Shown: piece by piece, positions 1-6,086 of the stretch
Numbering within the stretch: position 1 is the stretch's first letter
How the letters are laid out: the number at the start of each line of letters is the position of its first letter
Assembly: GCA_020346805.1 (NCBI GenBank)
Contig: CP070790.1
Location: 3,062,546 to 3,068,631 of the forward strand
DNA length: 6,086 nt
Origin: Planctomycetota bacterium
GTDB taxonomy: Bacteria; Planctomycetota; Phycisphaerae; UBA1845; PWPN01
Reading direction: 5' to 3'
Notes under the pieces: generated by a model
What the model was told of the DNA's origin: nothing
Database searches by the model: none
The model's input: the letters and a program-made list of their open reading frames with translations, nothing else
Position numbers and translations under genes: made by a program

Positions 1-2
1 CG

Positions 3-533
3 CCGCAGTTATGGCTCACCTTCGAGGCAAGGTCGGGCCAGGAGGTATTTCTACAACTGGGAGTCCCGGCTATCGAAAGATTGCAGGACTTCCGACCGGC
101 CCTTGCCTTATTGGGTCCGAGTTTACCTGCAGTAGATTTACCTTTCACTGTGCCCGAAGGATTGGGTGGTATTGTTCTGGCACCGGGTGCGGAGGTCGAA
201 CCGGAATTCTTCCATGAGCCGTTCACCGGCACGGATTCATGGATCCTGGGGGAGATACAAACCGTGCTATCAGAGTCAGGCCGATATTATGCAGTGGCGT
301 ATGTGCCGAACGGTCAAACCGGCAAGCTATGGGTAGCTCCCGGAAGGCAAGAGGTATTCGGCCTGGCCGACATCTTTTCTCTCCCAACCATTATCAATCA
401 GGTAAGAGAATTTCATGAAGTACCCGCCGCCGGGATCCCCTGTTTCCTGCCCCTGTTGGCAATCATGTTTTTGTCATGGGGCGGACTTCGGCTGGTCAAG
501 ATCAAAAGAAACCGGATTCCAAGATGCCGGTAA
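3..533 (+). CDS. Exported protein with C-terminal membrane anchor, 5'-truncated
   Basis: This is the C-terminal 176 residues of a gene that begins left of the window. The frame is open from base 3, and the TTG at 81 is an internal codon rather than a convincing start. The visible part is a soluble domain with conserved-looking stretches such as FRPALALLGP, FHEPFTG, SGRYYAVAY and QTGKLWVAPG. It is followed near residues 142-160 by a hydrophobic segment (PCFLPLLAIMFLSWGGL) and a strongly basic tail (KIKRNRIPRCR). That order suggests an extracytoplasmic domain held by one helix, with the short tail in the cytoplasm; an N-terminal signal peptide would lie outside the window. The wording resembles a widespread uncharacterised bacterial family I recall, but I cannot name a domain and assign no function. 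No terminator hairpin follows the stop. The reading frame is well supported; the role is unknown. Confidence 0.75.
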   Translation, partial: PQLWLTFEARSGQEVFLQLGVPAIERLQDFRPALALLGPSLPAVDLPFTVPEGLGGIVLAPGAEVEPEFFHEPFTGTDSWILGEIQTVLSESGRYYAVAYVPNGQTGKLWVAPGRQEVFGLADIFSLPTIINQVREFHEVPAAGIPCFLPLLAIMFLSWGGLRLVKIKRNRIPRCR

Positions 534-543
534 ACCAATATCA
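530..543 (+). repeat. 14-base direct repeat, copy 1
   Basis: GTAAACCAATATCA covers the last codons and stop of the upstream gene and runs 10 bases past it. An exact second copy lies at 1789-1802, so the two copies bracket the propeller gene. The match is exact by eye. Chance is not excluded at this length. Confidence 0.5.
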
Positions 544-642
544 TCACTAATACATTTCATCTTTTCTCTAGTGCCGTCTGTGACCATATACAAAGATTGT
601 CGGCGGTCAGAATTCAACCAACACCCAACCGTAATGCACCAC

Positions 643-672
643 TTGACTTGGACAACATACAGAGGTTAAAAA
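643..672 (+). promoter_or_regulatory. Candidate sigma70-like promoter for the propeller gene
   Basis: TTGACT at 643-648 matches the -35 consensus in five of six positions. TAAAAA at 667-672 matches the -10 consensus in four of six, with an 18-base spacer. It lies about 50 bases upstream of the ATG at 723 and is the best candidate I found in the 189-base gap. If used, it would probably drive both the propeller gene and the sulfatase. It is assigned by consensus only. Confidence 0.35.
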
Positions 673-722
673 TGCACTAATGTATTCGGAACAACTACTA
701 TTCATCCAATCGGGAAAGAGAG

Positions 723-1760
723 ATGAACCGAAAATCGAGAGTATGGTTATTGGGCTCGCTGGCGATTTTAATTGTCTGCCTGGTGGTTGATGGGTGTGCG
801 ATTACCGAGGTTGGGCCGGGGGAGATTTATGTGGATATCTACGACTCAACCAAGGCCTGTAACGGGACCACCATATTTGCCGACCTCAGCAATCAGACCA
901 GGCCGCGGATCATAGAAGTGGATATGCAGGGGACAATTGTTTGGGAATATCTGGTTCCCCAGGACCTAAAGCAATATACCAATCCGGGATTCGATGTGGA
1001 GGTGCTGGCCAACAACAACGTACTTTTCGTATTGCCCGGCAAGGGGATATATCAGATCGATCGGGCCGGCAAGGTTGTCTGGTCACACATGGACACGAAA
1101 GTGTCGCATGATGCCGACCGCCTGGTCAACGGTAACCCCATTTATGTGTACGGCAAGAACGATACGGTAAACGATGCCCAGGTAAAGGAGATCAATGCCC
1201 AAGGAGGGCTGGTATGGTCGTGGTATGCCAAAGACCATTACTACGTTGAACCCTATATAGCTATAGAAAACCAAGGTTGGGCACATACTAACGCGGTTAC
1301 ACGGATGTCCAACGGCAACACATTGATCAGCCCGAGGAATTTCAGCCTAACCGTCGAAGTTGACACTGCGGGACAAGTAGTCTGGTCGATCGACTGGACC
1401 ACCCTTTATGGCGGAACCTTTCCCGTCGGATACGATCCGCACGAGCCGGAGATTCACAGCAACGATCATCTGCTGGTTTGTCTGCAGCATGATACGCCCT
1501 ATCAGGTGGTGGAAATAGACCGGGCCACCAACCAACCGGTTTGGGAATACTATCGGGAGGGGTTGCGGACAAGTCGCGACTGCGATCGGCTGCCCAATGG
1601 AAATACGCTGATTGTAGGGGTTTTGGAACCGGCGCAGGATTCGGTGATATTTGAGGTAACACCGGAGAAGGAAATTGTCTGGCAGTTGAAGGTAAAAGAT
1701 GTGCCGGCCACCAAAAGACCGGGATGGTTCTATAAGGCACAGAGAATATGCCAACAATAG
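723..1760 (+). CDS. Arylsulfotransferase-like six-repeat beta-propeller, probable lipoprotein
   Basis: A 345-residue protein that starts at an ATG preceded by a purine-rich GGGAAAGAGAG. Residues 7-22 are hydrophobic and end in VVDGC with C25, an approximate lipobox (Asp at -2 is atypical), so export and lipidation are likely. The rest contains six D-x-x-G-x-V-W type repeats ending at W74, W120, W165, W221, W274 and W320, about 45-56 residues apart, as expected for a six-bladed propeller. DADRL/CDRL plus NGN turns follow two blades (130-138 and 286-294). The stretch WAHTNAV...NGNTLISPRN (186-206) resembles the H-x-N ... R segment of arylsulfotransferases (ASST), whose known members move sulfate between phenols through a sulfo-histidine. 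H129, H188, R205, H240 and H256 are candidate active-site residues. The gene ends 54 bases before a co-directional sulfatase, probably in one operon. Sulfotransferase activity is inference; a PQQ-like or purely structural propeller remains possible. Confidence 0.8.
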   Translation: MNRKSRVWLLGSLAILIVCLVVDGCAITEVGPGEIYVDIYDSTKACNGTTIFADLSNQTRPRIIEVDMQGTIVWEYLVPQDLKQYTNPGFDVEVLANNNVLFVLPGKGIYQIDRAGKVVWSHMDTKVSHDADRLVNGNPIYVYGKNDTVNDAQVKEINAQGGLVWSWYAKDHYYVEPYIAIENQGWAHTNAVTRMSNGNTLISPRNFSLTVEVDTAGQVVWSIDWTTLYGGTFPVGYDPHEPEIHSNDHLLVCLQHDTPYQVVEIDRATNQPVWEYYREGLRTSRDCDRLPNGNTLIVGVLEPAQDSVIFEVTPEKEIVWQLKVKDVPATKRPGWFYKAQRICQQ

Positions 1761-1788
1761 TTTTCATGGAATGACTCACGTTCCCTGA

Positions 1789-1802
1789 GTAAACCAATAT
1801 CA
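1789..1802 (+). repeat. 14-base direct repeat, copy 2
   Basis: Exact second copy of GTAAACCAATATCA, whose first copy is at 530-543. Its last base is the first base of the sulfatase ribosome binding site, so this copy sits in the leader between the propeller gene and the sulfatase. A small ACTCA/TGAGT hairpin (1774-1790) just precedes and slightly overlaps it. Confidence 0.5.
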
Positions 1803-1807
1803 GGAGA
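1802..1807 (+). promoter_or_regulatory. Ribosome binding site that fixes the sulfatase start
   Basis: AGGAGA lies seven bases before the ATG at 1815. The in-frame TTG at 1809 would be only one base from this site, too close for normal initiation. The ATG is therefore the better start. Confidence 0.75.
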
Positions 1808-1814
1808 TTTGCTG

Positions 1815-3197
1815 ATGAGCAGATACTATTTTGTTCTTATGATGCTTATAAGTTTTATTAGTCCGGCAAAGGCGGCCGAGCAAACCAACGTAGTGCTGAT
1901 TATGACGGACGATCAGGGGGCCTGGACGCTGGGGTGCTACGGGACTCCCGAAGCGCGGACACCGGCGGGGGACAAGCTGGCGGCAGAAGGCGTGCGGTTG
2001 ACCAATGCCTTCGCCACTACGCCGGTGTGTTCGCCGAGCCGGGCCACATTTTTTACCGGGAGGATACCGTCACAGCACGGCATCCACGACTGGATCAAGC
2101 ATGAAAACATCGGCCCGCGGGCGCGGTATTGTCTGCCCAACGAGATTTTGCTCAGCGAGATCCTGGCCCGCAACGGCTACACCTGCGGATTGTCGGGTAA
2201 ATGGCACCTGGGCGACAGCATGAATACCCACGGCGGATACACTTTCTGGTACGCCCTACCCACCGGGGGCAGTAAATATAACAACGCGGAGATGATCTGG
2301 AAGGATAATAAGATTCAGACTACAGGTTACCTGACCGACCGGATCACCGATAAGGCAATAGAGTTTATCGAAGCAAACAAGGGTCGGCCGTTTTTTATCA
2401 ACGTACAATATAATGCCCCGCATTCGCCATTCAATGGACACCCGGAAGAATTGGTGGATCTTTATCGTGATTGCCCGTTTAACTCAATTCCCAAATTGCC
2501 ATTGCATCCGTGGGCGGCTGCGTTATACCAGGTCCTCAAAAAACCTGAACTGCTATGGCAATACATGGCCGCTTGTTCGGGTGTCGACCGAGCGGTGGGT
2601 AGGATTGTTGCCGCTTTGGATAAGTTGGGTCTCAGCGAAAAAACATTGGTGATCTTCACCAGCGATCAGGGTTTTGCCTTCGGGCATCACGGCATCTGCG
2701 GCAAAGGTAACGCCACTAATCCGCGGAACGCCTACGATACAGTGCTTCGGATTCCGATGATCTTTCGCCACACCGGCCGATTAGAAAAGGGGCGTGAAGT
2801 CGATGCCCTGATCAGTGTTTACGATTATGTACCGACGGTTTTGGATTACCTGGATTTGGGCAAATCGCCGGGCAGGAATTTGCCGGGTCGAAGTTTTGCC
2901 CCGATGCTGCGGGGCGGGCAGGTAGAGGATTGGCCGGATGCGGTGTTCGGCGAGTACAGTCATCTGCGAATGATTCGCACCCGCGATTACAAGTATATTC
3001 ACCGGGCCAATGGCGGGCCGTTCGAGCTTTACGATCTGAAGAATGATCCCGATGAAACGAAGAACCTGGCAGATGCGGCAGAACATCAGAAGCTGAAAAA
3101 GAAGCTGCGGCAGCGTATGTTCAAATGGTTTGAGCGTTACGCCGAAGCCGGCGCCGATCCGATCGGCAACGAGTATCTTCGACCGGCGGATCGGTAA
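1815..3197 (+). CDS. Secreted sulfatase, formylglycine (S1) type
   Basis: A 460-residue enzyme of the alkaline-phosphatase/sulfatase superfamily, predicted to hydrolyse sulfate esters outside the cytoplasm. The ATG at 1815 is chosen because AGGAGA lies seven bases upstream. Residues 1-20 form a signal peptide with a likely AKA|AE cleavage site. The mature protein begins with the usual strand and metal ligands (VVLIMTDDQG; D32, D33). The signature CSPSRATFFTGR places C72 for conversion to formylglycine and R76 beside it. Further expected residues are K129 and H131 in GLSGKWHLGD, H203 in NAPHSPF, the metal pair D284-Q285 in FTSDQGF, and K297 in CGKGN. The C-terminal LYDLKNDPDETKNLAD is typical of the family. 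Length is normal and nothing is missing. The Cys-type signature needs a maturation enzyme, which is not encoded here. The sulfated substrate cannot be deduced, although the adjacent sulfotransferase-like gene suggests a shared sulfate-ester role. No terminator is evident after the stop. Confidence 0.95.
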   Translation: MSRYYFVLMMLISFISPAKAAEQTNVVLIMTDDQGAWTLGCYGTPEARTPAGDKLAAEGVRLTNAFATTPVCSPSRATFFTGRIPSQHGIHDWIKHENIGPRARYCLPNEILLSEILARNGYTCGLSGKWHLGDSMNTHGGYTFWYALPTGGSKYNNAEMIWKDNKIQTTGYLTDRITDKAIEFIEANKGRPFFINVQYNAPHSPFNGHPEELVDLYRDCPFNSIPKLPLHPWAAALYQVLKKPELLWQYMAACSGVDRAVGRIVAALDKLGLSEKTLVIFTSDQGFAFGHHGICGKGNATNPRNAYDTVLRIPMIFRHTGRLEKGREVDALISVYDYVPTVLDYLDLGKSPGRNLPGRSFAPMLRGGQVEDWPDAVFGEYSHLRMIRTRDYKYIHRANGGPFELYDLKNDPDETKNLADAAEHQKLKKKLRQRMFKWFERYAEAGADPIGNEYLRPADR

Positions 3198-3377
3198 TCA
3201 GTCCCCCAACGTTGTGCTCATGGCGGAATAATCATCGATTGTTCTATACCCATCTTGCCCTACGACACTAAAATGTTTATTATCCGACTGAAAACCAGGG
3301 CATTTTGATGACATGAATTTTTGGGACTTCGAAAAAAGTACCGACAAGGACAACCTCACAGATATTGAGACACTTAT

Positions 3378-3806
3378 ATGTCCGACGAACCTAAACCCGC
3401 AGATCCCACGTTAACACCTTTATTAGTCCACCCCGATGCCCGATGCGTCCGTTGCGGTTACAGCCTGCGCGGTTTAACCATCGATCATATGTGCCCCGAA
3501 TGTGGAACGCCCATCTGGGGATCCTTCACCCCCCAGCGCACCTCGGGATTGGCAATCGCCTCATTGGTACTGGGAATTACGGCCATCCCCCTGTGCATGA
3601 TCTACGGAGTCCCATCAATGGTATGTGGGATTACCGCCCTGGTACTTGCCAGACAGGCCGACGAACAGATCAAGGCGGGTCAGGCATCACCCGCTTCCTT
3701 GGGGATGATCAAGGCGGGAAGAATTTGCGGACGAATAGGTATTTTTGCAAGTCTTGCATTCTGGCTGGTACTCGCAGTGATCATCATAGGCCAGATGTGG
3801 TTGTAA
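3378..3806 (+). CDS. Zinc-ribbon membrane protein with DUF4190-like domain
   Basis: A small 142-residue protein. The N-terminal part holds a four-cysteine ribbon, CVRCGYSLRGL...CPECG (C23, C26, C39, C42), presumably binding zinc on the cytoplasmic side. From residue 56 it continues SGLAIASLVLGI..., then a hydrophobic hairpin to about residue 91 (VCGITALVLARQ), a short polar loop, and a last helix at about 118-140. This pattern of a small-residue helix pair, a loop and a GRI-type segment resembles DUF4190 proteins, whose function is unknown. The ATG at 3378 has only a weak GAG eight bases upstream, so the start is less certain than the frame. I found no convincing promoter in the preceding 180 bases. 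The gene converges on icd with a 52-base gap and no clear terminator hairpin. The family match is from memory of sequence style; no function is assigned. Confidence 0.8.
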   Translation: MSDEPKPADPTLTPLLVHPDARCVRCGYSLRGLTIDHMCPECGTPIWGSFTPQRTSGLAIASLVLGITAIPLCMIYGVPSMVCGITALVLARQADEQIKAGQASPASLGMIKAGRICGRIGIFASLAFWLVLAVIIIGQMWL

Positions 3807-3858
3807 TCGTTTACCCGCCAAATCAAACACCAAAGATAAATATAATCCAATCGATTAA

Positions 3859-5118
3859 TCATCCCATGTGATCGATAAGGGCGGTGGCGAACTCGCTGCA
3901 TTTCAGGAGTCTGGCGTCGATGCCCTCGGCGACCATCAAACGGTGGAAGTCGTAGGTTACGGTCTTGGCGGAGATAGCCCCGTCCATACCCTTGATTACC
4001 AGGTCGGCCGCTTCGGTCCAACCGAGATAGCGGAGCATCATTTCGCCGGACAGGATCAGCGAGCCGGGATTTACCTTGTCCTGGCCGGCATACTTGGGAG
4101 CAGTGCCGTGGGTGGCCTCGAAGATGGCATGGCCGGTCTGATAATTTATGTTTCCGCCGGGGGCGATACCGATTCCGCCAACCTGGGCGGCCAAGGCGTC
4201 GGAGATGTAGTCGCCATTGAGATTGAGGGTGGCAATTACGTCGTATTCGGCGGAGCGAGTGAGGATCTGTTGGAGAAAGGCGTCGGCGATGACGTCTTTA
4301 ACTATGATGCCACCTTTATCGTCGGGCAATTTGCACCAGGGGCCGCCGTCGATAGGCTCGGCACCGTATTGTTCGCGGGCTAGTTCGTAGCCCCAATCAC
4401 GGAAGGCCCCCTCGGTAAACTTCATGATATTGCCTTTATGGACGAGGGTTACATTTTTTCGACCGTTGGCGATGGCGTAGTCGATGGCGGCGGCAACCAG
4501 GCGCTTGGTTCCTTCGGCACTGACCGGTTTGAGGCCAAAGCCTGTGGTATCGGGGAAGCGGACCTTCTTGAAACGTTCGGGGAAGGCCTCGGCGAAAAGC
4601 TTCTTGAACCGTTCGACCTCGTCGGTACCGGCCTCAAGTTCGATGCCGGCATAGATATCCTCGGTGTTTTCGCGGAAGATGACCATATCGACAAGTTCGG
4701 GTCGGCGCACCGGCGAGGGTACACCCGCAAAGTATCGCACGGGTCGGAGGCAGACATAGAGATCCAGAATTTGTCTCAGGGCGACGTTTAGGGATCGGAT
4801 TCCGCCGCCGACGGGGGTGGTCAAAGGGCCCTTGATACCTACATGGTAAGTGCGGAAAGCCTCAACGGTTTCGTCAGGAAGCCAGGCGTTGACGGCTTTG
4901 TATGCTTTTTCACCGGCAAGCACTTCGTGCCAGGCAATGTTACGTTTTGGGCCGTAGGCTTTTTCAACAGCGGCGTCAAAGACACGCCGGGCGGCCCGCC
5001 AGATATCCGGGCCGGTACCGTCGCCGGAGATAAAGGGGATAATGGGATTATCGGGAACGTCCAGTTTGTTGCCCGTCTTGCCGATGGGTTCACCTGCAAT
5101 TTTTTCCGTTGATACCAT
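3859..5118 (-). CDS. icd: NADP-dependent isocitrate dehydrogenase
   Basis: A 419-residue cytoplasmic TCA-cycle enzyme that oxidatively decarboxylates isocitrate to 2-oxoglutarate with reduction of NADP+. It resembles the E. coli Icd type (416 residues) along its whole length. Substrate-binding residues are present: S109, N111, R115 and R125 in SLNVALRQ...CLRPV, R149 in [12 protein letters not shown]156, and K228 in HKGNIMK. Metal ligands D279, D303 and D307 ([14 protein letters not shown]) are also present. K342 and Y343 in [15 protein letters not shown], with Y389 and R393 in TYDFHRLM, match the NADP-selecting residues of the E. coli enzyme. S109 corresponds to the Ser113 phosphorylated by AceK in E. 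coli, but no aceK is visible here. An upstream in-frame GTG at 5151 exists, but the ATG at 5118 has GGAGAAAGG eight bases before it and gives the normal N-terminus. A possible -10 (TAGAAT, 5163-5168, minus strand) lacks a good -35. It is transcribed away from the gene at 5402. Confidence 0.98.
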   Translation of the reverse strand: MVSTEKIAGEPIGKTGNKLDVPDNPIIPFISGDGTGPDIWRAARRVFDAAVEKAYGPKRNIAWHEVLAGEKAYKAVNAWLPDETVEAFRTYHVGIKGPLTTPVGGGIRSLNVALRQILDLYVCLRPVRYFAGVPSPVRRPELVDMVIFRENTEDIYAGIELEAGTDEVERFKKLFAEAFPERFKKVRFPDTTGFGLKPVSAEGTKRLVAAAIDYAIANGRKNVTLVHKGNIMKFTEGAFRDWGYELAREQYGAEPIDGGPWCKLPDDKGGIIVKDVIADAFLQQILTRSAEYDVIATLNLNGDYISDALAAQVGGIGIAPGGNINYQTGHAIFEATHGTAPKYAGQDKVNPGSLILSGEMMLRYLGWTEAADLVIKGMDGAISAKTVTYDFHRLMVAEGIDARLLKCSEFATALIDHMG

Positions 5119-5126
5119 ACGCGCAA

Positions 5127-5135
5127 CCTTTCTCC
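5127..5135 (-). promoter_or_regulatory. Ribosome binding site that fixes the icd start
   Basis: On the minus strand GGAGAAAGG lies eight bases before the ATG at 5118. The alternative GTG at 5151 has no comparable site, so the shorter protein is preferred. Confidence 0.7.
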
Positions 5136-5184
5136 AAGGAAGTTTATGCACCGTCCGACTTTATTCTACAAACGGGAATCTACG

Positions 5185-5229
5185 TCAGATAATAGTGTTA
5201 AGGCGGATAAAACCCGCCCTACTATCTGA
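5185..5229. repeat. Imperfect GC-cored inverted repeat in the icd upstream region
   Basis: Outer arms TCAGATA (5185-5191) and TATCTGA (5223-5229) are perfectly complementary. After one mismatch, TAG pairs with CTA. Inside, GGCGG (5202-5206) pairs with CCGCC (5214-5218) around a seven-base loop ATAAAAC. The left arm has six extra bases (TGTTAA), so it reads as a bulged or degenerated palindrome. It ends about 67 bases upstream of the icd start. It could be a dispersed REP/MITE-like palindrome, an operator or a transcript hairpin. There is no T-run to suggest a simple terminator. Confidence 0.55.
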
Positions 5230-5334
5230 ACTAAAGCAATATGTTAGCGGGCAAGTCGGGGAAATGTCAAACAAGCTGTTGGAGTACGAAAACTCTTACA
5301 AGATTCAATGATTCACCAAGATATTAGACATTTT

Positions 5335-5359
5335 AAATATTCATTGTGATAAAATATTT
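5335..5359. promoter_or_regulatory. AT-rich inverted repeat, possible operator
   Basis: AAATATT (5335-5341) and AATATTT (5353-5359) are perfect 7-base inverted arms with an 11-base spacer. The repeat ends four bases before the -35 box of the candidate promoter at 5364-5392. Its position suits a regulator site, but such AT-rich arms also arise by chance. Confidence 0.25.
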
Positions 5360-5363
5360 CAAC

Positions 5364-5392
5364 TTGTAAGGACCATCGTATATCGAGATAAT
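5364..5392 (+). promoter_or_regulatory. Candidate sigma70 promoter for the gene at 5402
   Basis: TTGTAA (5364-5369) and GATAAT (5387-5392) are separated by exactly 17 bases. The -10 box matches consensus in five of six positions and the -35 in four of six. Transcription would be expected to begin near 5399, only a few bases before the ATG at 5402. The message would then be nearly leaderless, or translation would begin at the internal ATG at 5468. Confidence 0.45.
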
Positions 5393-5401
5393 GTAGCCGA
5401 A

Positions 5402-6086
5402 ATGGATTCTTATTCTTTCAATTCGACGGGTGATGGGAAGCTCGCTCAACCAAACGTTAATGAGCTAATGATAGACAGCCTGCCTAACTGGGAAGCCATT
5501 GACTTTGAGGTGATGTGTTCGCGCTGCGGGTACAACCTTCGGCTGCTACCCGAACCGCGTTGCCCGGAATGTGGGCTAAAGTTTGATTGGCGGGTGGTAC
5601 TTGATGAATCAGCGTGGCGGAGTGATTTTTTATTTGAACATCATTGGAGGGCACGGGCGATCCGTTCGTGGCTGAAGACTTTAGGCCGATCGTTTCGTCC
5701 ATTTAAGTTCTGGAAAAACATCTCCATTCACGATCGAGTCCATCCCGGTCCCTTATGGTTCTTACTGTTAACGTCAGTATACTGGTTCGTGGTTGCTCTA
5801 CATGGTCTGGCAGGCTTGGGCTGGTTTGTTTTGGAAGTTGTCGACCAACTTTTGACAACAACATCAGGATGGACAGGTACCACTTATCTCGACGCGCTCG
5901 CCCATCATTTTAAAGATATGGCAACCATATCCTTTACATCGTTTTCTGGATATTTTAAACTTCTCGTCATATGTTACTTTGGACCCCTGGCGGTATCACT
6001 GGGCCTGTTGTGCTCACTTCGGCAGACTCTGGGGCGATGCCGCATTCGGACCGTACAAATCCTTCGCGTGGTAGCCTATACCAGCA
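5402..6086 (+). CDS. Zinc-ribbon multi-helix membrane protein, 3'-truncated
   Basis: The frame stays open from the ATG at 5402 to the right edge, giving 228 residues without a stop. Residues 39-58 form a ribbon, CSRCGYNLRLL...CPECG (C39, C42, C54, C57), the same form as in the protein at 3378. It is followed by a Trp/Arg-rich amphipathic stretch (residues 63-105, including FEHHWRARAIRSWL and FRPFKFW). Hydrophobic helices lie at about 118-144 and 185-206, and the protein probably continues with more. I recall similar ribbon plus W/R-rich linker plus membrane-domain proteins from planctomycetes, but none with a known role, so no function is assigned. The start is uncertain: ATG 5402 has no Shine-Dalgarno site and sits right after a promoter-like sequence. 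ATG 5468 (residue 23) would keep the whole ribbon and give a leader of about 70 bases. It is divergent from icd. Confidence 0.85.
   Translation, partial: MDSYSFNSTGDGKLAQPNVNELMIDSLPNWEAIDFEVMCSRCGYNLRLLPEPRCPECGLKFDWRVVLDESAWRSDFLFEHHWRARAIRSWLKTLGRSFRPFKFWKNISIHDRVHPGPLWFLLLTSVYWFVVALHGLAGLGWFVLEVVDQLLTTTSGWTGTTYLDALAHHFKDMATISFTSFSGYFKLLVICYFGPLAVSLGLLCSLRQTLGRCRIRTVQILRVVAYTS

Noticed and set aside
430..530. PEP-CTERM/exosortase sorting signal in the first gene
   Set aside because: The tail has the hydrophobic and basic parts, but VPAAGIP does not match the Pro-Glu-Pro signature, so only a generic anchor is claimed.
1774..1790. ACTCA/TGAGT hairpin between the propeller gene and the sulfatase as a terminator
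   Set aside because: The stem is only five pairs and no T-run follows, so it is too weak to separate the two genes into different transcripts.
1342..1797. Minus-strand open frames across the propeller gene
   Set aside because: They overlap a gene with clear repeat structure and have no ribosome site or recognisable domain.
3153..3167. Palindrome GCCGATC-C-GATCGGC near the sulfatase 3' end as a terminator
   Set aside because: It lies inside the coding sequence, has a one-base centre that cannot form a loop with all pairs, and no T-run follows.
3807..3858. Bidirectional terminator between the two convergent genes
   Set aside because: The gap is AT-rich with only the short palindrome GATTAATC at its edge. 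No GC-rich stem followed by T residues was found.
4438..4791. Plus-strand open frames across icd, including 3868-4383 and 4438-4791
   Set aside because: They are antisense to a gene with all catalytic residues conserved. Their translations are low-complexity Gly/Asp/Val-rich, as expected from mirrored GC-biased codons.
5119..5151. Longer icd with a GTG start at 5151
   Set aside because: The 11 extra residues have no ribosome binding site. The ATG at 5118 has GGAGAAAGG at ideal spacing and gives the usual Icd N-terminus.
5264..5311. Short ORF of 15 codons (MSNKLLEYENSYKIQ) in the divergent gap
   Set aside because: Very short, with poor start spacing (GGGGA almost abuts the ATG) and no recognisable feature. 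It is also the end of a longer frame that is a shadow of icd.

Overview
The window looks like bacterial chromosome, most likely from a planctomycete of roughly balanced GC content (Phycisphaerae or a relative). This placement is inferred from two things. Two proteins carry an N-terminal four-cysteine ribbon of the form CxxCGYxLR...CPECG followed by membrane helices, a style I associate with Planctomycetes. There is also a secreted formylglycine-type sulfatase, and such enzymes are very numerous in that phylum. No phylogenetic test was possible.

Layout, left to right. Bases 3-533 hold the 3' end of a gene for an exported protein with a C-terminal membrane anchor. After a 189-base gap with a candidate promoter come two co-directional genes 54 bases apart: a probable lipoprotein with a six-repeat beta-propeller resembling arylsulfotransferases (723-1760), and a secreted S1-type sulfatase (1815-3197). 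A 180-base gap, in which I found no convincing promoter or terminator, leads to a small zinc-ribbon plus DUF4190-like membrane protein (3378-3806). This gene converges on icd, the NADP-dependent isocitrate dehydrogenase, on the minus strand (3859-5118). The divergent 283-base gap (5119-5401) holds the icd ribosome binding site, an imperfect GC-rich hairpin, an AT-rich inverted repeat and a good sigma70-like promoter. That promoter serves a second zinc-ribbon membrane protein (5402 to the window end), which is cut by the right edge.

How the genes may work together. The propeller protein and the sulfatase are the only plausible functional pair: both act outside the cytoplasm and both families handle sulfate esters. 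icd is a housekeeping TCA-cycle gene with every expected catalytic residue and has no evident link to its neighbours. The two ribbon proteins on either side of icd share an N-terminal motif but differ in their membrane parts.

I see no CRISPR array, tRNA, rRNA, transposase, phage gene or defence system, and no clearly new biological system. The most useful leads are the sulfotransferase-like/sulfatase pair, the zinc-ribbon membrane proteins and the signals in the divergent icd gap.
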